Origin: Methylophaga thalassica MP
GTDB taxonomy: Bacteria > Pseudomonadota > Gammaproteobacteria > Nitrosococcales > Methylophagaceae
Length of the DNA: 64,000 nt
Reading direction: 5' to 3'
Assembly (NCBI RefSeq): GCF_000214595.1
Contig: NZ_AFIG01000001.1
Coordinates: 1,654,382 to 1,718,381 of the forward strand
Both the position numbers and the translations under genes were made by a program. Numbering within the stretch: the first letter of the stretch is position 1; every line of letters begins with the position of its first letter. Under the pieces are notes generated by a model, which ran no database searches, was not told where the DNA came from, and saw only the letters and a list, made by a program, of their open reading frames with translations. This document shows, piece after piece, positions 45,978-58,263 of the stretch.

Positions 45978-46070
45978 CTTCCTTAATGCTTTTTTTACAA
46001 ACACTTACAAATCTTTAACTTTATGGATATGGCACAAACGGCTGCAATAAACCAACCACAATGGCTGATA

Positions 46071-47456
46071 TCAACCAGATCTAAACCAGGCCAATTTCTC
46101 ATGTAAGCGTGTGACTTCACCAATGATAAGCAATGTAGGTGCTATCGGTTTTTCACGCTCAGCAAGCTCGGGTAACTCTGCTATCGTACTTAACCAGACT
46201 TTTTGATTTTCAGTTGTTCCTTGCTGAACCAATGCGGCAGGCATATCGGCTGGCATTCCATGCGCTTGTAACTTTTGACTTAGTTGAGCCAGACCGGCTA
46301 ACCCCATATACACAACCACTGTTTGTCTGGGTTTGACTAATACTGACCAATTTAAATCTAATTCACCTTCTTTTAATTGGCCGGTTACGAAGACGCAGCT
46401 TTGTGCATAGTCTCTATGTGTCAGGGGAATACCGGCATAAGATGCGCAGCCTGATGCTGCTGTGATGCCCGGTACAACCTGAAACGGAATAGCATTTTCA
46501 GCCAGTGTATCGATCTCCTCACCACCACGGCCAAATATAAAGGGATCGCCCCCTTTTAAGCGTAATACCCGCTTACCCTGCTTCGCGTGTTCCAGTAATA
46601 AATTATTGATTTCTTCCTGTCTGACGGCATGCCATGCCCGCTGTTTACCAACATAGACTAATTCAGCTTCTTTACGAACCAGCGCCAGAATTTCTTTACT
46701 CACCAGACGATCATAAAAAACAATGTCGGCCTGTTGCATGAGTCTTAGTGCTTTAAATGTCAGTAATTCCGGATCACCAGGTCCAGCACCCACCAAAAAG
46801 ACTTCGCCGGTTTCAACAGTTTTGATTTCATCAGCCAGTTGCTGCTGTAATATCTGTTCGGCAATCCCTTCCCGCCCAGCCATCACGTGATCAGCAATAG
46901 GACCAGACAAAACGCTATCCCAGAACTGTCTTCTCTGACGGAGTTCACCAAATTTTTGTTTGACTGTCTCGCGGTACTTACCCATTAATTCACCCAGCTT
47001 ACTATACGCAGGCGGAATTAATGTTTCTAAACGGGCACGTAAGTTTCTGGCCAAAACTGGTGATTCACCACCACTGGATACCGCTACAATAATCGGCGAT
47101 CGATCTAATACAGAAGCAAAAATAAAGTCGCTGTCATCAGGGTTGTCTGTCAGATTAGTTAATATATGTTTTTGCTTAGCAATATCATGTACCAGATGAT
47201 TAACTTGTTCATTATCTGTTGCCGCAATAATCAGGCGTTGATCCGTAATATGCTCAGCTTTAAATATGGATTGCACCCAGCGAAGCTGGCCTTGTTTAAC
47301 CAGCGTCCCAAGTGCATCACTGATTTCAGGTGACACCACGCTGACCTTGGCCTGTGCTTTCAGTAATAACTTCACTTTTCGTGTAGCAACGCTACCACCA
47401 CCGACAACCAGACAGTCTTGCTGTTTTAAATCTAAAAATATTGGTAAATAATCCAT
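46071..47456 (-). CDS. cysG: Siroheme synthase CysG
   Basis: Trifunctional enzyme making siroheme from uroporphyrinogen III for sulfite and nitrite reductases. The 461 residues combine an N-terminal dehydrogenase/ferrochelatase (about 1-200: PIFLDLKQQDCLVVGGGSVATRK; VSSGGESPVLARNLR) and a C-terminal uroporphyrinogen methyltransferase (about 215-455: VFLVGAGPGDPELLTFKALRLM; LRLKGGDPFIFGRGGEE; VPGITAASGCASYAGIPLTHRD). The length equals other fused CysG proteins. It abuts the upstream DUF1223 gene with no gap. Confidence 0.97.
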   Translation of the reverse strand: MDYLPIFLDLKQQDCLVVGGGSVATRKVKLLLKAQAKVSVVSPEISDALGTLVKQGQLRWVQSIFKAEHITDQRLIIAATDNEQVNHLVHDIAKQKHILTNLTDNPDDSDFIFASVLDRSPIIVAVSSGGESPVLARNLRARLETLIPPAYSKLGELMGKYRETVKQKFGELRQRRQFWDSVLSGPIADHVMAGREGIAEQILQQQLADEIKTVETGEVFLVGAGPGDPELLTFKALRLMQQADIVFYDRLVSKEILALVRKEAELVYVGKQRAWHAVRQEEINNLLLEHAKQGKRVLRLKGGDPFIFGRGGEEIDTLAENAIPFQVVPGITAASGCASYAGIPLTHRDYAQSCVFVTGQLKEGELDLNWSVLVKPRQTVVVYMGLAGLAQLSQKLQAHGMPADMPAALVQQGTTENQKVWLSTIAELPELAEREKPIAPTLLIIGEVTRLHEKLAWFRSG

Positions 47457-48239
47457 CTATCTATCTTTTAAAGGTAAGGCCAGCCCTTGTAAGACATAAC
47501 CATTTTCCATATTTTGAACAATTGCCACTAATGACATATCAGCTAATTTCCACGACTTTTCGAGAGCAACTTCAGTCGTCATATCCGCTTTACCGTTGGC
47601 ATCTAACTTAAACGGCCCTAACCACTTTCTTACGAGATGTTGATGATTAAATGTGGCGCCGGCATTATCGCCTCCCCTTACCTCACTAATCACATTATTT
47701 TCAGTCAAAGCGAGATACAACTGGCTATATTGCTTATTTTCATCGCCTTCAACGCTTACCCGACTATGAACAGAAAGACTGTTTTTATCTTGCTTTGCCT
47801 CGAGGTTGATATTGGCTTCAGGCTTAAACTCACTGACAAAATTGATGGCATCAAGCCCATGAGCGCGCCAATCATGTAGCACTTCACCACTGATAAAGAA
47901 CTCAGGGGTATACACTGTTTGGAATAAATTTAATCTGGTCAGCTGCTTTTGTCTGTCAGTAAAAACTGGACTGGCAAATTTATCAACCCAGCCCTTCTTC
48001 TGGTCAAGATAATCGACATGGAAATTTAATATCACCACATCGTTATCTGTAAGCCCTTTCTGTGGCAGTTGTTTAACCCAGCGTTCTGCCGCCGGACATA
48101 AGCCACAGCCTTCAGCAGTAAATAGCTCTATTACTACAAGGTGCTTGTCAGTCGTTTTTGCCTGCCAATCACCAGCACAAGCGAGAGAGCTTATAAGCAT
48201 GCTAGAGAAGGCAAATATTAGACATAATCGTTTCAACAT
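47457..48239 (-). CDS. Secreted thioredoxin-fold protein, DUF1223 family
   Basis: The start at ATG 48237-48239 has a GGAGGAAGG site and begins a signal peptide (MLKRLCLIFAFSSMLISSLA); longer open frame upstream would overlap truD. The mature domain has the family opening VVIELFTAEGCGLCPAAERW with a CXXC pair (Cys45, Cys48), a thioredoxin-like fold signature, then NFHVDYLDQKKGWVDKFASP and QTVYTPEFFISG. DUF1223 function is not established; a periplasmic thiol role is plausible. It lies between truD and cysG, 25 bases after truD and directly abutting cysG. Confidence 0.88.
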   Translation of the reverse strand: MLKRLCLIFAFSSMLISSLACAGDWQAKTTDKHLVVIELFTAEGCGLCPAAERWVKQLPQKGLTDNDVVILNFHVDYLDQKKGWVDKFASPVFTDRQKQLTRLNLFQTVYTPEFFISGEVLHDWRAHGLDAINFVSEFKPEANINLEAKQDKNSLSVHSRVSVEGDENKQYSQLYLALTENNVISEVRGGDNAGATFNHQHLVRKWLGPFKLDANGKADMTTEVALEKSWKLADMSLVAIVQNMENGYVLQGLALPLKDR

Positions 48240-48264
48240 AGCGCCTTCCTCCTTTCTGTCATTA

Positions 48265-49344
48265 CTATACTGACTCTCTGTCAGCCTGAATAATTCTCTC
48301 ACTGCTATCTTCAACAACAGCCATTTCTCTCAAAACGGCTGTCGCAAAACAGCCCGAAGGTAAAAAGAATGTGAGTTGTAAACGTGAGTTATGCCACTGC
48401 CAGTTAAATTCTGTCGGCACCAGACGTAAAGCCCGTCGCTCCTGTTTCAGGCCCTGCCTTGATAATCCCTGAACCCAAGCCTGCCATGCGTCAAGCACGG
48501 CTGTTTCCAGCTGCTTGCATTCATCATGACTCTGAAGTTCTCCCTGCCCTGCAAGTGCCCCTGTAGGGTGAATATCAAAGGTTTTCAGGCGCTCAAATAA
48601 CTCAGTATCATCATTTTCTGACTGAAAACAACTGTGGTTGCCATTTAACTGCATCACATCACCCGGAATAAATTGATTCCAGTTTTGTGCTTTTACTCGC
48701 TCGCTGACAACAAGATTAAACAACCATGACCGTGCAGCAGAAAGATACAGACTTTTTTTATTACGGCTTTTAGGTTTTCTACCCTGCTCAAACCACTGCT
48801 CAACACCATGTAAATTGCCCATCTGATAACCAAAGCGCTGTTCACCAAAATAATTAGGTACGCCTTGCTTTTGTATCTGACTGAGTGCCGATTCCCAGCT
48901 ATCTCTGTCGCCATCAAGTACTTCCAGATTTAGCTTAAAGCTATTGCCAGACAAAGCGCCTCGTTTTAACTTCTTATTATGGCGTGTAATAAGGTTAATT
49001 TTTATCAGATCCGACTCAAAGGCAGACCAATCAGGTTCAGCCACACCCTCGGTATTCACACTAAACCACTGTGTCGTCACCGCATGGCGATCTTTTAGTC
49101 CTGCATAACCAATGGCCACCTCATCGACACCTGCAAATTGTGCCAGCTCTTTCGCCAGCCAATCGGTATTGGTATCCGTTTTGGTGATCTGTAACATCAC
49201 ATGTGGACCAGACCCAGCCGGTTCGAAAGGCAGTTTTTCTTCCACCTTAAAATCTTCCGGCGTTTGGCGAATACGGCAACGGTGACTCAAGGCGGCCGGA
49301 TTAACTCGGGCTAATGACTCAAAATCAAATGCTGACAATGTCAT
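48265..49344 (-). CDS. truD: tRNA pseudouridine(13) synthase TruD
   Basis: Makes pseudouridine at position 13 of tRNA-Glu. The 359 residues show the N-terminal RIRQTPEDFKVEEKLPF, the catalytic motif GYAGLKDRHAVTTQWFSV with Asp85, and the TRUD-domain motif GVPNYFGEQRFG. The start overlaps the ispF stop by one base (TAATG). Order ispD-ispF-truD is conserved in gammaproteobacteria. Confidence 0.96.
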   Translation of the reverse strand: MTLSAFDFESLARVNPAALSHRCRIRQTPEDFKVEEKLPFEPAGSGPHVMLQITKTDTNTDWLAKELAQFAGVDEVAIGYAGLKDRHAVTTQWFSVNTEGVAEPDWSAFESDLIKINLITRHNKKLKRGALSGNSFKLNLEVLDGDRDSWESALSQIQKQGVPNYFGEQRFGYQMGNLHGVEQWFEQGRKPKSRNKKSLYLSAARSWLFNLVVSERVKAQNWNQFIPGDVMQLNGNHSCFQSENDDTELFERLKTFDIHPTGALAGQGELQSHDECKQLETAVLDAWQAWVQGLSRQGLKQERRALRLVPTEFNWQWHNSRLQLTFFLPSGCFATAVLREMAVVEDSSERIIQADRESV

Positions 49345-49820
49345 TAGTCCGCTTGTCTAATCAAGGCAACTGCATGCGTGGCAATACCTTCTTTTCGACC
49401 AGCAAAGCCTAATTTTTCGGTCGTGGTTGCTTTGATATTAATCGCCGTGACATCTACTTCCATGTCTACAGCCAGTAACGCTCGCATTTGTGGAATAAAA
49501 GGCGCCATCTTGGGTGCCTGAGCAACAATCGTGGCATCCACATTACCAACACACCAGCCGCGTTCTGAAAGATCACTGATCACTCGCCGTAAAAGTACAC
49601 GGCTATCTATTCCTTTAAATGCGTCATCATTGTCAGGAAAATGATGACCAATATCCCACAGGCCAGCAGCACCTAACAAGGCATCACAGATCGCATGAAT
49701 AAGCACATCACCATCTGAATGCGCTTCAAGACCATGTGTATGTGGAATGGTGACCCCACCGATGATTAATGGTGCATCCTCAATAAAGCGATGAACATCA
49801 TAGCCATGCCCTATACGCAT
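49344..49820 (-). CDS. ispF: 2-C-methyl-D-erythritol 2,4-cyclodiphosphate synthase IspF
   Basis: Fifth step of the MEP isoprenoid pathway, forming the cyclic diphosphate. The 158-residue protein has the zinc ligands Asp8 and His10 in HGYDVHRF, the [18 protein letters not shown] segment with the third ligand, [10 protein letters not shown], and the [20 protein letters not shown] end. The start overlaps the ispD stop as TAATG, so the two pathway enzymes are coupled. Confidence 0.97.
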   Translation of the reverse strand: MRIGHGYDVHRFIEDAPLIIGGVTIPHTHGLEAHSDGDVLIHAICDALLGAAGLWDIGHHFPDNDDAFKGIDSRVLLRRVISDLSERGWCVGNVDATIVAQAPKMAPFIPQMRALLAVDMEVDVTAINIKATTTEKLGFAGRKEGIATHAVALIRQAD

Positions 49821-50530
49821 TAATTGCCTCCAGCCTGTTGACGTAAATAAAGTGCTGCAAGCGCTAAGTCCTGCGGTACGGTGATTTTGATATTGTCGCT
49901 GTGCCCTTCCACCATGCGCGGCTGATAACCAGCTAACTCTATCGCGCTGGCTTCATCCGTCACAGCTAATGACTTTTCTGCCGCTGAGATTAATGCCTCA
50001 GAAAGCGGTGCCAAGCGAAACATCTGCGGCGTGGCAGCTCGCCATAAACCCTGGCGGCAAACGGTTTCCTGGATCATATTATTGTCATCCACACGTTTAA
50101 CGGTATCGGAGACGGGAATCCCGAGAATCCCCCCGACGGCATCATCCGCAAGTGTATCTAACATGGCATCAATATCAGCATGTCGCAGACAGGGTCTGGC
50201 TGCATCATGCACTAATACCCATGGGTTATGCTCAATGTGCTGCTGTAATAGTTTTAAAGCATTAGACACGGAATCTGAGCGATCTTTACCGCCTTTAGCG
50301 ATTAATAATTCACAGGATAAAGACAGTGATAAAGACGGCCACCATTGATCATTTTCTGCTAATGCAATCACAATCCCTTCAATGGCCGGATGTGAAGCCA
50401 ATCTCTCAAGCGTTAACTGTAAAACAGGCTTATCATCGATCAATAAATATTGCTTTGGTATCTCAGCCTGCATTCGACTACCAATACCGGCAGCAGGCAC
50501 TACAGCCCAAACAGCCTGTTTACTGCTCAT
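49820..50530 (-). CDS. ispD: 2-C-methyl-D-erythritol 4-phosphate cytidylyltransferase IspD
   Basis: Third step of the MEP pathway, joining CMP to methylerythritol phosphate. The start at ATG 50528-50530 overlaps the end of ftsB by 11 bases; a TTG four codons upstream is possible but less likely. The 236 residues show the nucleotide-binding [41 protein letters not shown] and [14 protein letters not shown] motifs. Confidence 0.96.
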   Translation of the reverse strand: MSSKQAVWAVVPAAGIGSRMQAEIPKQYLLIDDKPVLQLTLERLASHPAIEGIVIALAENDQWWPSLSLSLSCELLIAKGGKDRSDSVSNALKLLQQHIEHNPWVLVHDAARPCLRHADIDAMLDTLADDAVGGILGIPVSDTVKRVDDNNMIQETVCRQGLWRAATPQMFRLAPLSEALISAAEKSLAVTDEASAIELAGYQPRMVEGHSDNIKITVPQDLALAALYLRQQAGGN

Positions 50531-50807
50531 CTGGTTTATCAATAATCTGGAAAAAGGTTTCGCCAGGTTTCACCATACCGAGTTCGCTACGCGCTCTTTC
50601 TTCCAAGGCATCAAGACCACTTTTCAGATCTTGCACCTCAGCAGCTAACACTTGATTACGTTCTTTTAACTCAGTGTTATCAAGACGTTGCTTTTCTACA
50701 GCTTGGTGAAGGCGTAATAAAGAAGGAAGCCCGTCATGACTGAGCCACAATCGGTATTGAAGTAATACCAAAATTGCGGCTAACAAAATCATGACGGGTT
50801 TAGACAT
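50520..50807 (-). CDS. ftsB: Cell division protein FtsB
   Basis: Small bitopic divisome protein that forms a complex with FtsL and FtsQ. The 95 residues show one N-terminal membrane helix (about 5-22), then a coiled coil (about 30-70: QAVEKQRLDNTELKERNQVLAAEV), and the DALEERARSELGMVKPGETFFQI segment that matches the family. Located between eno and ispD, its usual place. Confidence 0.95.
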   Translation of the reverse strand: MSKPVMILLAAILVLLQYRLWLSHDGLPSLLRLHQAVEKQRLDNTELKERNQVLAAEVQDLKSGLDALEERARSELGMVKPGETFFQIIDKPDEQ

Positions 50808-50812
50808 AAGAC

Positions 50813-52135
<1,323 letters not shown>

Positions 52136-52981
52136 TTATCGACGAGCTAACAGCTCATCTTCGATAAAGTCTTGTTGTTTTACTGTTGCATCTATTGCTT
52201 GCAGCATTTCTAACAATGCTGTCATTTTATGTAATGGCCAGGAATTAGGCCCATCACTTAAGGCTTTTTCAGGTTCTGGATGCGTTTCCATAAACACACC
52301 GGCAATACCCGTGGCTACCGCAGCACGCGCCAATACGGGTACAAATTCACGTTGACCACCTGAAGCACCACCTTGTCCACCGGGCTGCTGAACAGAATGT
52401 GTCGCATCATAAACCACCGGACAATCCATATTTCGCATGGTAGGTAGACCACGCATATCAGAAATTAAGGTGTTATAACCAAAGGATGTGCCACGTTCAC
52501 ACAACATAATTTGTTGGTTACCGGTCGACTTGGCTTTGTCTGCGACGTGTTGCATATCCCAGGGCGCTAAAAACTGGCCTTTTTTGATATTGACCGGCAA
52601 GCCTTGACTGGCCACATTGACGATGAAGTTCGTCTGACGGCATAAGAACGCTGGCGTCTGTAACACATCCACTACGCTGGCGACTTCGGCTAACGGCGTG
52701 TCTTCATGCACATCCGTCAACACTGGCAGGTTAAATTCTTTTTTCACTTTTTCCAGAATCGCTAAGCCTGCTTCCAGACCCGGTCCACGATAACTCTTTG
52801 TCGAAGTACGATTCGCTTTATCGAAAGACGATTTATAAATGAACGGAATGCCGAGCTTGTCAGTGATTTCTTTCAACTGACCTGCCACATCCATGGTCAT
52901 TTGCTCACTTTCAATGACGCAGGTGCCCGCGATTAAAAATAAAGGCTGTCTGCCGCCCACTTCATGACCACATAACTGCAT
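52136..52981 (-). CDS. kdsA: 3-deoxy-8-phosphooctulonate synthase KdsA
   Basis: Condenses arabinose 5-phosphate with phosphoenolpyruvate to KDO 8-phosphate for lipopolysaccharide core. The ATG at 52979-52981 has a GAGGG site and gives the family N-terminus ([20 protein letters not shown]); a longer frame overlaps pyrG and is not conserved. The 281 residues show [33 protein letters not shown] and [11 protein letters not shown]. It begins four bases after the pyrG stop. Confidence 0.96.
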   Translation of the reverse strand: MQLCGHEVGGRQPLFLIAGTCVIESEQMTMDVAGQLKEITDKLGIPFIYKSSFDKANRTSTKSYRGPGLEAGLAILEKVKKEFNLPVLTDVHEDTPLAEVASVVDVLQTPAFLCRQTNFIVNVASQGLPVNIKKGQFLAPWDMQHVADKAKSTGNQQIMLCERGTSFGYNTLISDMRGLPTMRNMDCPVVYDATHSVQQPGGQGGASGGQREFVPVLARAAVATGIAGVFMETHPEPEKALSDGPNSWPLHKMTALLEMLQAIDATVKQQDFIEDELLARR

Positions 52982-52985
52982 GGTG

Positions 52986-54629
<1,644 letters not shown>

Positions 54630-54633
54630 TCAA

Positions 54634-54663
54634 TAAAAAACGACGCGGCCAGAATGGCTGCGC
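54634..54663 (-). terminator. Probable terminator after tilS
   Basis: On the minus strand a GC-rich stem with one mismatch (about 54644-54651 with 54655-54662) is followed by TCGTTTTTTATT. It separates tilS from pyrG; the pyrG promoter must lie in the remaining few tens of bases or earlier. Confidence 0.6.
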
Positions 54664-54702
54664 TCAAAATAGCGTATAAATTATCAGAATTGCCCTTCTC
54701 GC

Positions 54703-56043
54703 TCAATCTAAATCTGGTCGAAAATCACCTGCCAGATAAGGCAGCCAGCCTTTTTCGCCAGTCTCGGCTGCATAATGTTCGGCATAACCATAGCCAACGA
54801 CAGCGACTAACTCGGTTCCAACAAAAAACAGCGGAATAATTGACCGCTTCCAAGGAGGAACAGACCACTCCTGAAAAAGTTGTTTTAATGATTTATGTTG
54901 CGAATGACCCCTGAGTCGGATCTTTTCCCCACCCTGACGATAACGCATGATTACATCGCCATTGAGTACCGATGTTTTCAAGCCATCACCAGAAGTGAGC
55001 TGCCATTTGAGCGTGCAGCCGTTGGACAAAACAAGTTCAGCAGGACCAGTGAAAGTGACTTCTGCTTGTGGGGGTTCTGAATGTTTGGATGTCTGAAGAT
55101 ATAAATCATCACGATAACGCCTGACTTCAACATTGGACCAGCGAACTATCGGCGTTTTGTCTTCAGCGGCACTGATCACATCCTCAATAATGCGCTGTAA
55201 AATCGCGGTAGACGGCAACTCATAACCAGCTGTTTCAATCATAAACCGCAACAGGTTCCGTTGTCGCTCTGCAGGCAGTTGCTTCACAGCAGCAATAGAC
55301 AAATGTCCATCATCTTGCAACTGACATTGTGCTCTGTCCTGTTCCGCCAATTGTGCTAATAACAGGCTAGTCTCCTGACAATGCGCAGCACTACGAGCGA
55401 TTGTTTTTTCCAGCGAGGGCCAGCGTTCCTGTAATAAAGGCCAGAGGGTTTGCCGCAAATAATTGCGATTAATCTCAGTGTCCTGATTACTGGGATCATC
55501 AATCCAGTCGAGCTGATGAAGTTCAGCGTAATGAACAATCTCGTGTTTAGACACATCCAACAGTGGTCGGATAATGGTCATACCATGCGACTGACTTTCC
55601 GGCCACATAGCAGAAAGTCCTAATGGGCCGGCACCACGAAATAATTGTAATAAAAGTGTCTCGGCCTGATCATGCTGATGTTGTGCCGTCACCAACACTT
55701 CATCAGGCAACAATTCATTACTCAAAGCCTGATAGCGGGCTTTTCTGGCTGCCGCTTCCATGCCTAATTCATCAATGTCCGGAACATCGACATCAATATT
55801 TTTAAATGGTATATCAAGCTTGTTAGCAACCTCAGCGCAGTGTTGAGCCCACTGCGCTGCTGCTTTATTCAAACCGTGATTGATATGTACTGCACGAACC
55901 TGAGCGAGCTGTGAATGCTGTGTTGTTGCTAACAGGTGTAACAAGACGTGAGAGTCAACACCACCACTATAGGCAAGACAAACAGAACGTCCTGCCGCCA
56001 GTGTTGTAATGTCAGTGATGATTTTCTGGGGATTTAATGCCAC
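54703..56043 (-). CDS. tilS: tRNA(Ile)-lysidine synthase TilS
   Basis: Converts C34 of the CAU-anticodon tRNA-Ile to lysidine so it reads AUA. The 446 residues show the ATP-binding P-loop YSGGVDSHVLLHLL, the HQHDQAETLLLQLFRG motif, the IDDPSNQDTEINRNYLR segment, and a C-terminal substrate-binding domain (GGEKIRLRGHSQHKSLKQLFQEWSVPPW). The start is GTG, eight bases after the accA stop, so it is probably translated from the accA transcript. Confidence 0.95.
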   Translation of the reverse strand: MALNPQKIITDITTLAAGRSVCLAYSGGVDSHVLLHLLATTQHSQLAQVRAVHINHGLNKAAAQWAQHCAEVANKLDIPFKNIDVDVPDIDELGMEAAARKARYQALSNELLPDEVLVTAQHQHDQAETLLLQLFRGAGPLGLSAMWPESQSHGMTIIRPLLDVSKHEIVHYAELHQLDWIDDPSNQDTEINRNYLRQTLWPLLQERWPSLEKTIARSAAHCQETSLLLAQLAEQDRAQCQLQDDGHLSIAAVKQLPAERQRNLLRFMIETAGYELPSTAILQRIIEDVISAAEDKTPIVRWSNVEVRRYRDDLYLQTSKHSEPPQAEVTFTGPAELVLSNGCTLKWQLTSGDGLKTSVLNGDVIMRYRQGGEKIRLRGHSQHKSLKQLFQEWSVPPWKRSIIPLFFVGTELVAVVGYGYAEHYAAETGEKGWLPYLAGDFRPDLD

Positions 56044-56051
56044 CCCGTTTT

Positions 56052-57008
56052 TTATCCCTCAAACGCGCCGTAATTCAGTAGTTTTTCCTGACGGCGTTTG
56101 ATTAATTTATCTGTGGGGATTTTCTCTAATTCTTTCAGTTTGTTTTCAATAGCTTGTTTGACACGTTTTGCCATCTCAGGAACATTGCGATGCGCGCCAC
56201 CTAAAGGTTCAGCAACGACTTCATCGATTAATTTCAGTTCTTTCAATCGTGATGAGGTCACACCTAATGTAGCAGCTGCATCTGAGGCTTTTTCTGCACT
56301 TTTCCACAAAATAGAGGCACAGCCTTCTGGTGAAATCACTGAATAAATACCATATTCAAGCATCATGAGATGATCAGCCACACCTACTGCTAAGGCACCA
56401 CCAGAACCACCCTCACCGATAACCGTGCTGATAATCGGCGTTTTTAATTGCGCCATTTCAAACAGATTACGGGCAATCGCTTCACTTTGACCACGTTCTT
56501 CTGCACCGATGCCAGGGTATGCACCAGGCGTATCAATAAAGGTGATCACAGGCATGCCAAAACGTTCCGCCATTTTCATCACACGTAATGCTTTACGATA
56601 TCCTTCTGGTCGTGGCATGCCGAAGTTTCTGGCGACTTTTTCTTTAGTATCACGGCCTTTTTGATGACCGATAGCCACTACCGGGCGACCATTCAAACGG
56701 CCAATACCTGTTACCAGAGCAGCATCATCGGCATAAGTGCGATCGCCATGTAACTCTTCGAAGTCAGTCAGTAATAATTTGATGTAATCAAGTGTATATG
56801 GACGTTGAGGATGACGCGCCATTTGGGTGATTTGCCAGGGCGTTAATGAGGCGAAAATCGATTTTGTCAGACTTTCACTTTTTTCCTTTAACTTTTGAAT
56901 CTCTTCAGTGATGTTTAAATCACTGTCATTACTCATATAACGCAACTCATCAATTTTCGCTTCCAGCTCAGCGATGGGTTGTTCGTAGTCAAGGAAATTT
57001 AACTGCAT
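56052..57008 (-). CDS. accA: Acetyl-CoA carboxylase carboxyltransferase subunit alpha
   Basis: Transfers the carboxyl group from biotin to acetyl-CoA, with AccD, to make malonyl-CoA. The 318 residues show the N-terminal coiled-coil, [11 protein letters not shown], the oxyanion-hole stretch [16 protein letters not shown], and [13 protein letters not shown]. Length is typical. Order dnaE-accA-tilS is conserved in gammaproteobacteria, but here pilU sits between dnaE and accA. Confidence 0.97.
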   Translation of the reverse strand: MQLNFLDYEQPIAELEAKIDELRYMSNDSDLNITEEIQKLKEKSESLTKSIFASLTPWQITQMARHPQRPYTLDYIKLLLTDFEELHGDRTYADDAALVTGIGRLNGRPVVAIGHQKGRDTKEKVARNFGMPRPEGYRKALRVMKMAERFGMPVITFIDTPGAYPGIGAEERGQSEAIARNLFEMAQLKTPIISTVIGEGGSGGALAVGVADHLMMLEYGIYSVISPEGCASILWKSAEKASDAAATLGVTSSRLKELKLIDEVVAEPLGGAHRNVPEMAKRVKQAIENKLKELEKIPTDKLIKRRQEKLLNYGAFEG

Positions 57009-57040
57009 CAGGATTACCTTAGATATTCAAAAATGGGTGA

Positions 57041-57046
57041 ATTATA
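57041..57046 (-). promoter_or_regulatory. Candidate -10 box of accA
   Basis: A perfect TATAAT on the minus strand (57046-57041) lies 32 bases before the accA ATG. The matching -35 region (TAAGTG at 18 bases) is poor, so only the -10 is convincing. Confidence 0.45.
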
Positions 57047-57067
57047 CACATTAAGCCAGTAATACAC

Positions 57068-58168
57068 TTAGCTGAGAATTAATTCATCTGGTGCGTCTGA
57101 ACCGGCACTGTCATCACCAAGACGAATGGCCAGGCTCAAATCGTTACGTGAATCAGCATTCATCAATGCGTCTTCTTCTGTGATCTTACCACTGCGATAC
57201 AGGCCAAGCAGCGCCTGATCAAATGTGATGGTGCCTTTTTCATTACTATCACGCATGGCATCTTTGATACTGCCAATTTCTCCTTTATTAATCAAATCGG
57301 AGATATAAGGCGAGTTGATCATTACTTCGACTGCCGGCACACGACCCGCGTCTTTCGTGGGTAATAAGCGTTGAGAAATAATGGCACGTAAGTTCAAAGA
57401 TAAATCCATCAGTAACTGACGGTGCAAAATTTCAGGGAAAAAGTTAATAATCCTGTCCAGCGCCTGATTCGCGTTATTGGCATGCAGTGTCGCTAAACAT
57501 AAATGACCGGTTTCAGCGTAATTAATCGCGTGTTTCATCGTTTCCATATCACGGATTTCACCGATAAGAATCACGTCAGGTGCTTCACGTAAGGCATTCT
57601 TTAGGGCATTTTCGTAAGATAAGGTATCGATACCCACTTCACGCTGTTGCACAATTGAACGTTCGTGTTTGTGCACAAACTCCAGCGGATCTTCAATGGT
57701 AAGAATATGCGAACTGGAATTACGGTTACGATGACCGATCATTGATGCCAAGGTCGTTGATTTACCTGAGCCAGTTGCACCCACCACCAGAATCAGTCCG
57801 CGTTTTTCCATGACCACATCACCGAGCACATCAGGCAGGCCAATTTGTTCAAAGGTGGGGATCGTCGTTCTGATATAGCGAATGACAATCGAACACTCAC
57901 CACGCTGACGGAAAATATTCACCCGGAAACGCCCCACACCTTTAAGCGGCACCGCAAAGTTCATCTCAAGCGTGTTTTCAAACTCTTTTGCTTGCTCATC
58001 CGTCATCATCGAATAAGCCATTTCTTTCACATCACCCGGGGCTAATTTCTGGGTGCCGACCGGTCTGATAACGCCCTGAATTTTGATATGGGGTTCAGTG
58101 CCCGTACAGAAAAACATATCTGAGGCATCCTTGTCTGCCATCAGTCTGAAATAAGGTGTCATATCCAC
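57068..58168 (-). CDS. pilU: Type IV pilus retraction ATPase accessory PilU
   Basis: Hexameric ATPase that works with PilT to retract type IV pili. The 366 residues show an N-terminal PAS-like domain and the RecA-like core: Walker A (VGATGSGKSTTLASMIG), Asp box (ILTIEDPLEFVH), Walker B (APDVILIGEIRDMETM) and His box (AETGHLCLATLHANN). The AIRLG end and overall pattern match PilU rather than PilT. The GTG start has an AGAGGA site. No pilT is adjacent, although the two are usually paired. FimV is the only other pilus-related gene here. Confidence 0.92.
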   Translation of the reverse strand: MDMTPYFRLMADKDASDMFFCTGTEPHIKIQGVIRPVGTQKLAPGDVKEMAYSMMTDEQAKEFENTLEMNFAVPLKGVGRFRVNIFRQRGECSIVIRYIRTTIPTFEQIGLPDVLGDVVMEKRGLILVVGATGSGKSTTLASMIGHRNRNSSSHILTIEDPLEFVHKHERSIVQQREVGIDTLSYENALKNALREAPDVILIGEIRDMETMKHAINYAETGHLCLATLHANNANQALDRIINFFPEILHRQLLMDLSLNLRAIISQRLLPTKDAGRVPAVEVMINSPYISDLINKGEIGSIKDAMRDSNEKGTITFDQALLGLYRSGKITEEDALMNADSRNDLSLAIRLGDDSAGSDAPDELILS

Positions 58169-58263
58169 TTTGCGATTCCTCTTGCAACAATGCTCAGATA
58201 GTGTGTTTATCGTACAACAATGCGAGTTTCCATACTATTATGCCTGTCACGCTTTATACGCGT

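Noticed and set aside
46062-46077. Palindrome TGGCTGATATCAACCA over the cysG stop codon
   Set aside because: It is mostly coding sequence with no loop and one wobble pair; no gene start is close enough for an operator, so chance is the simpler explanation.
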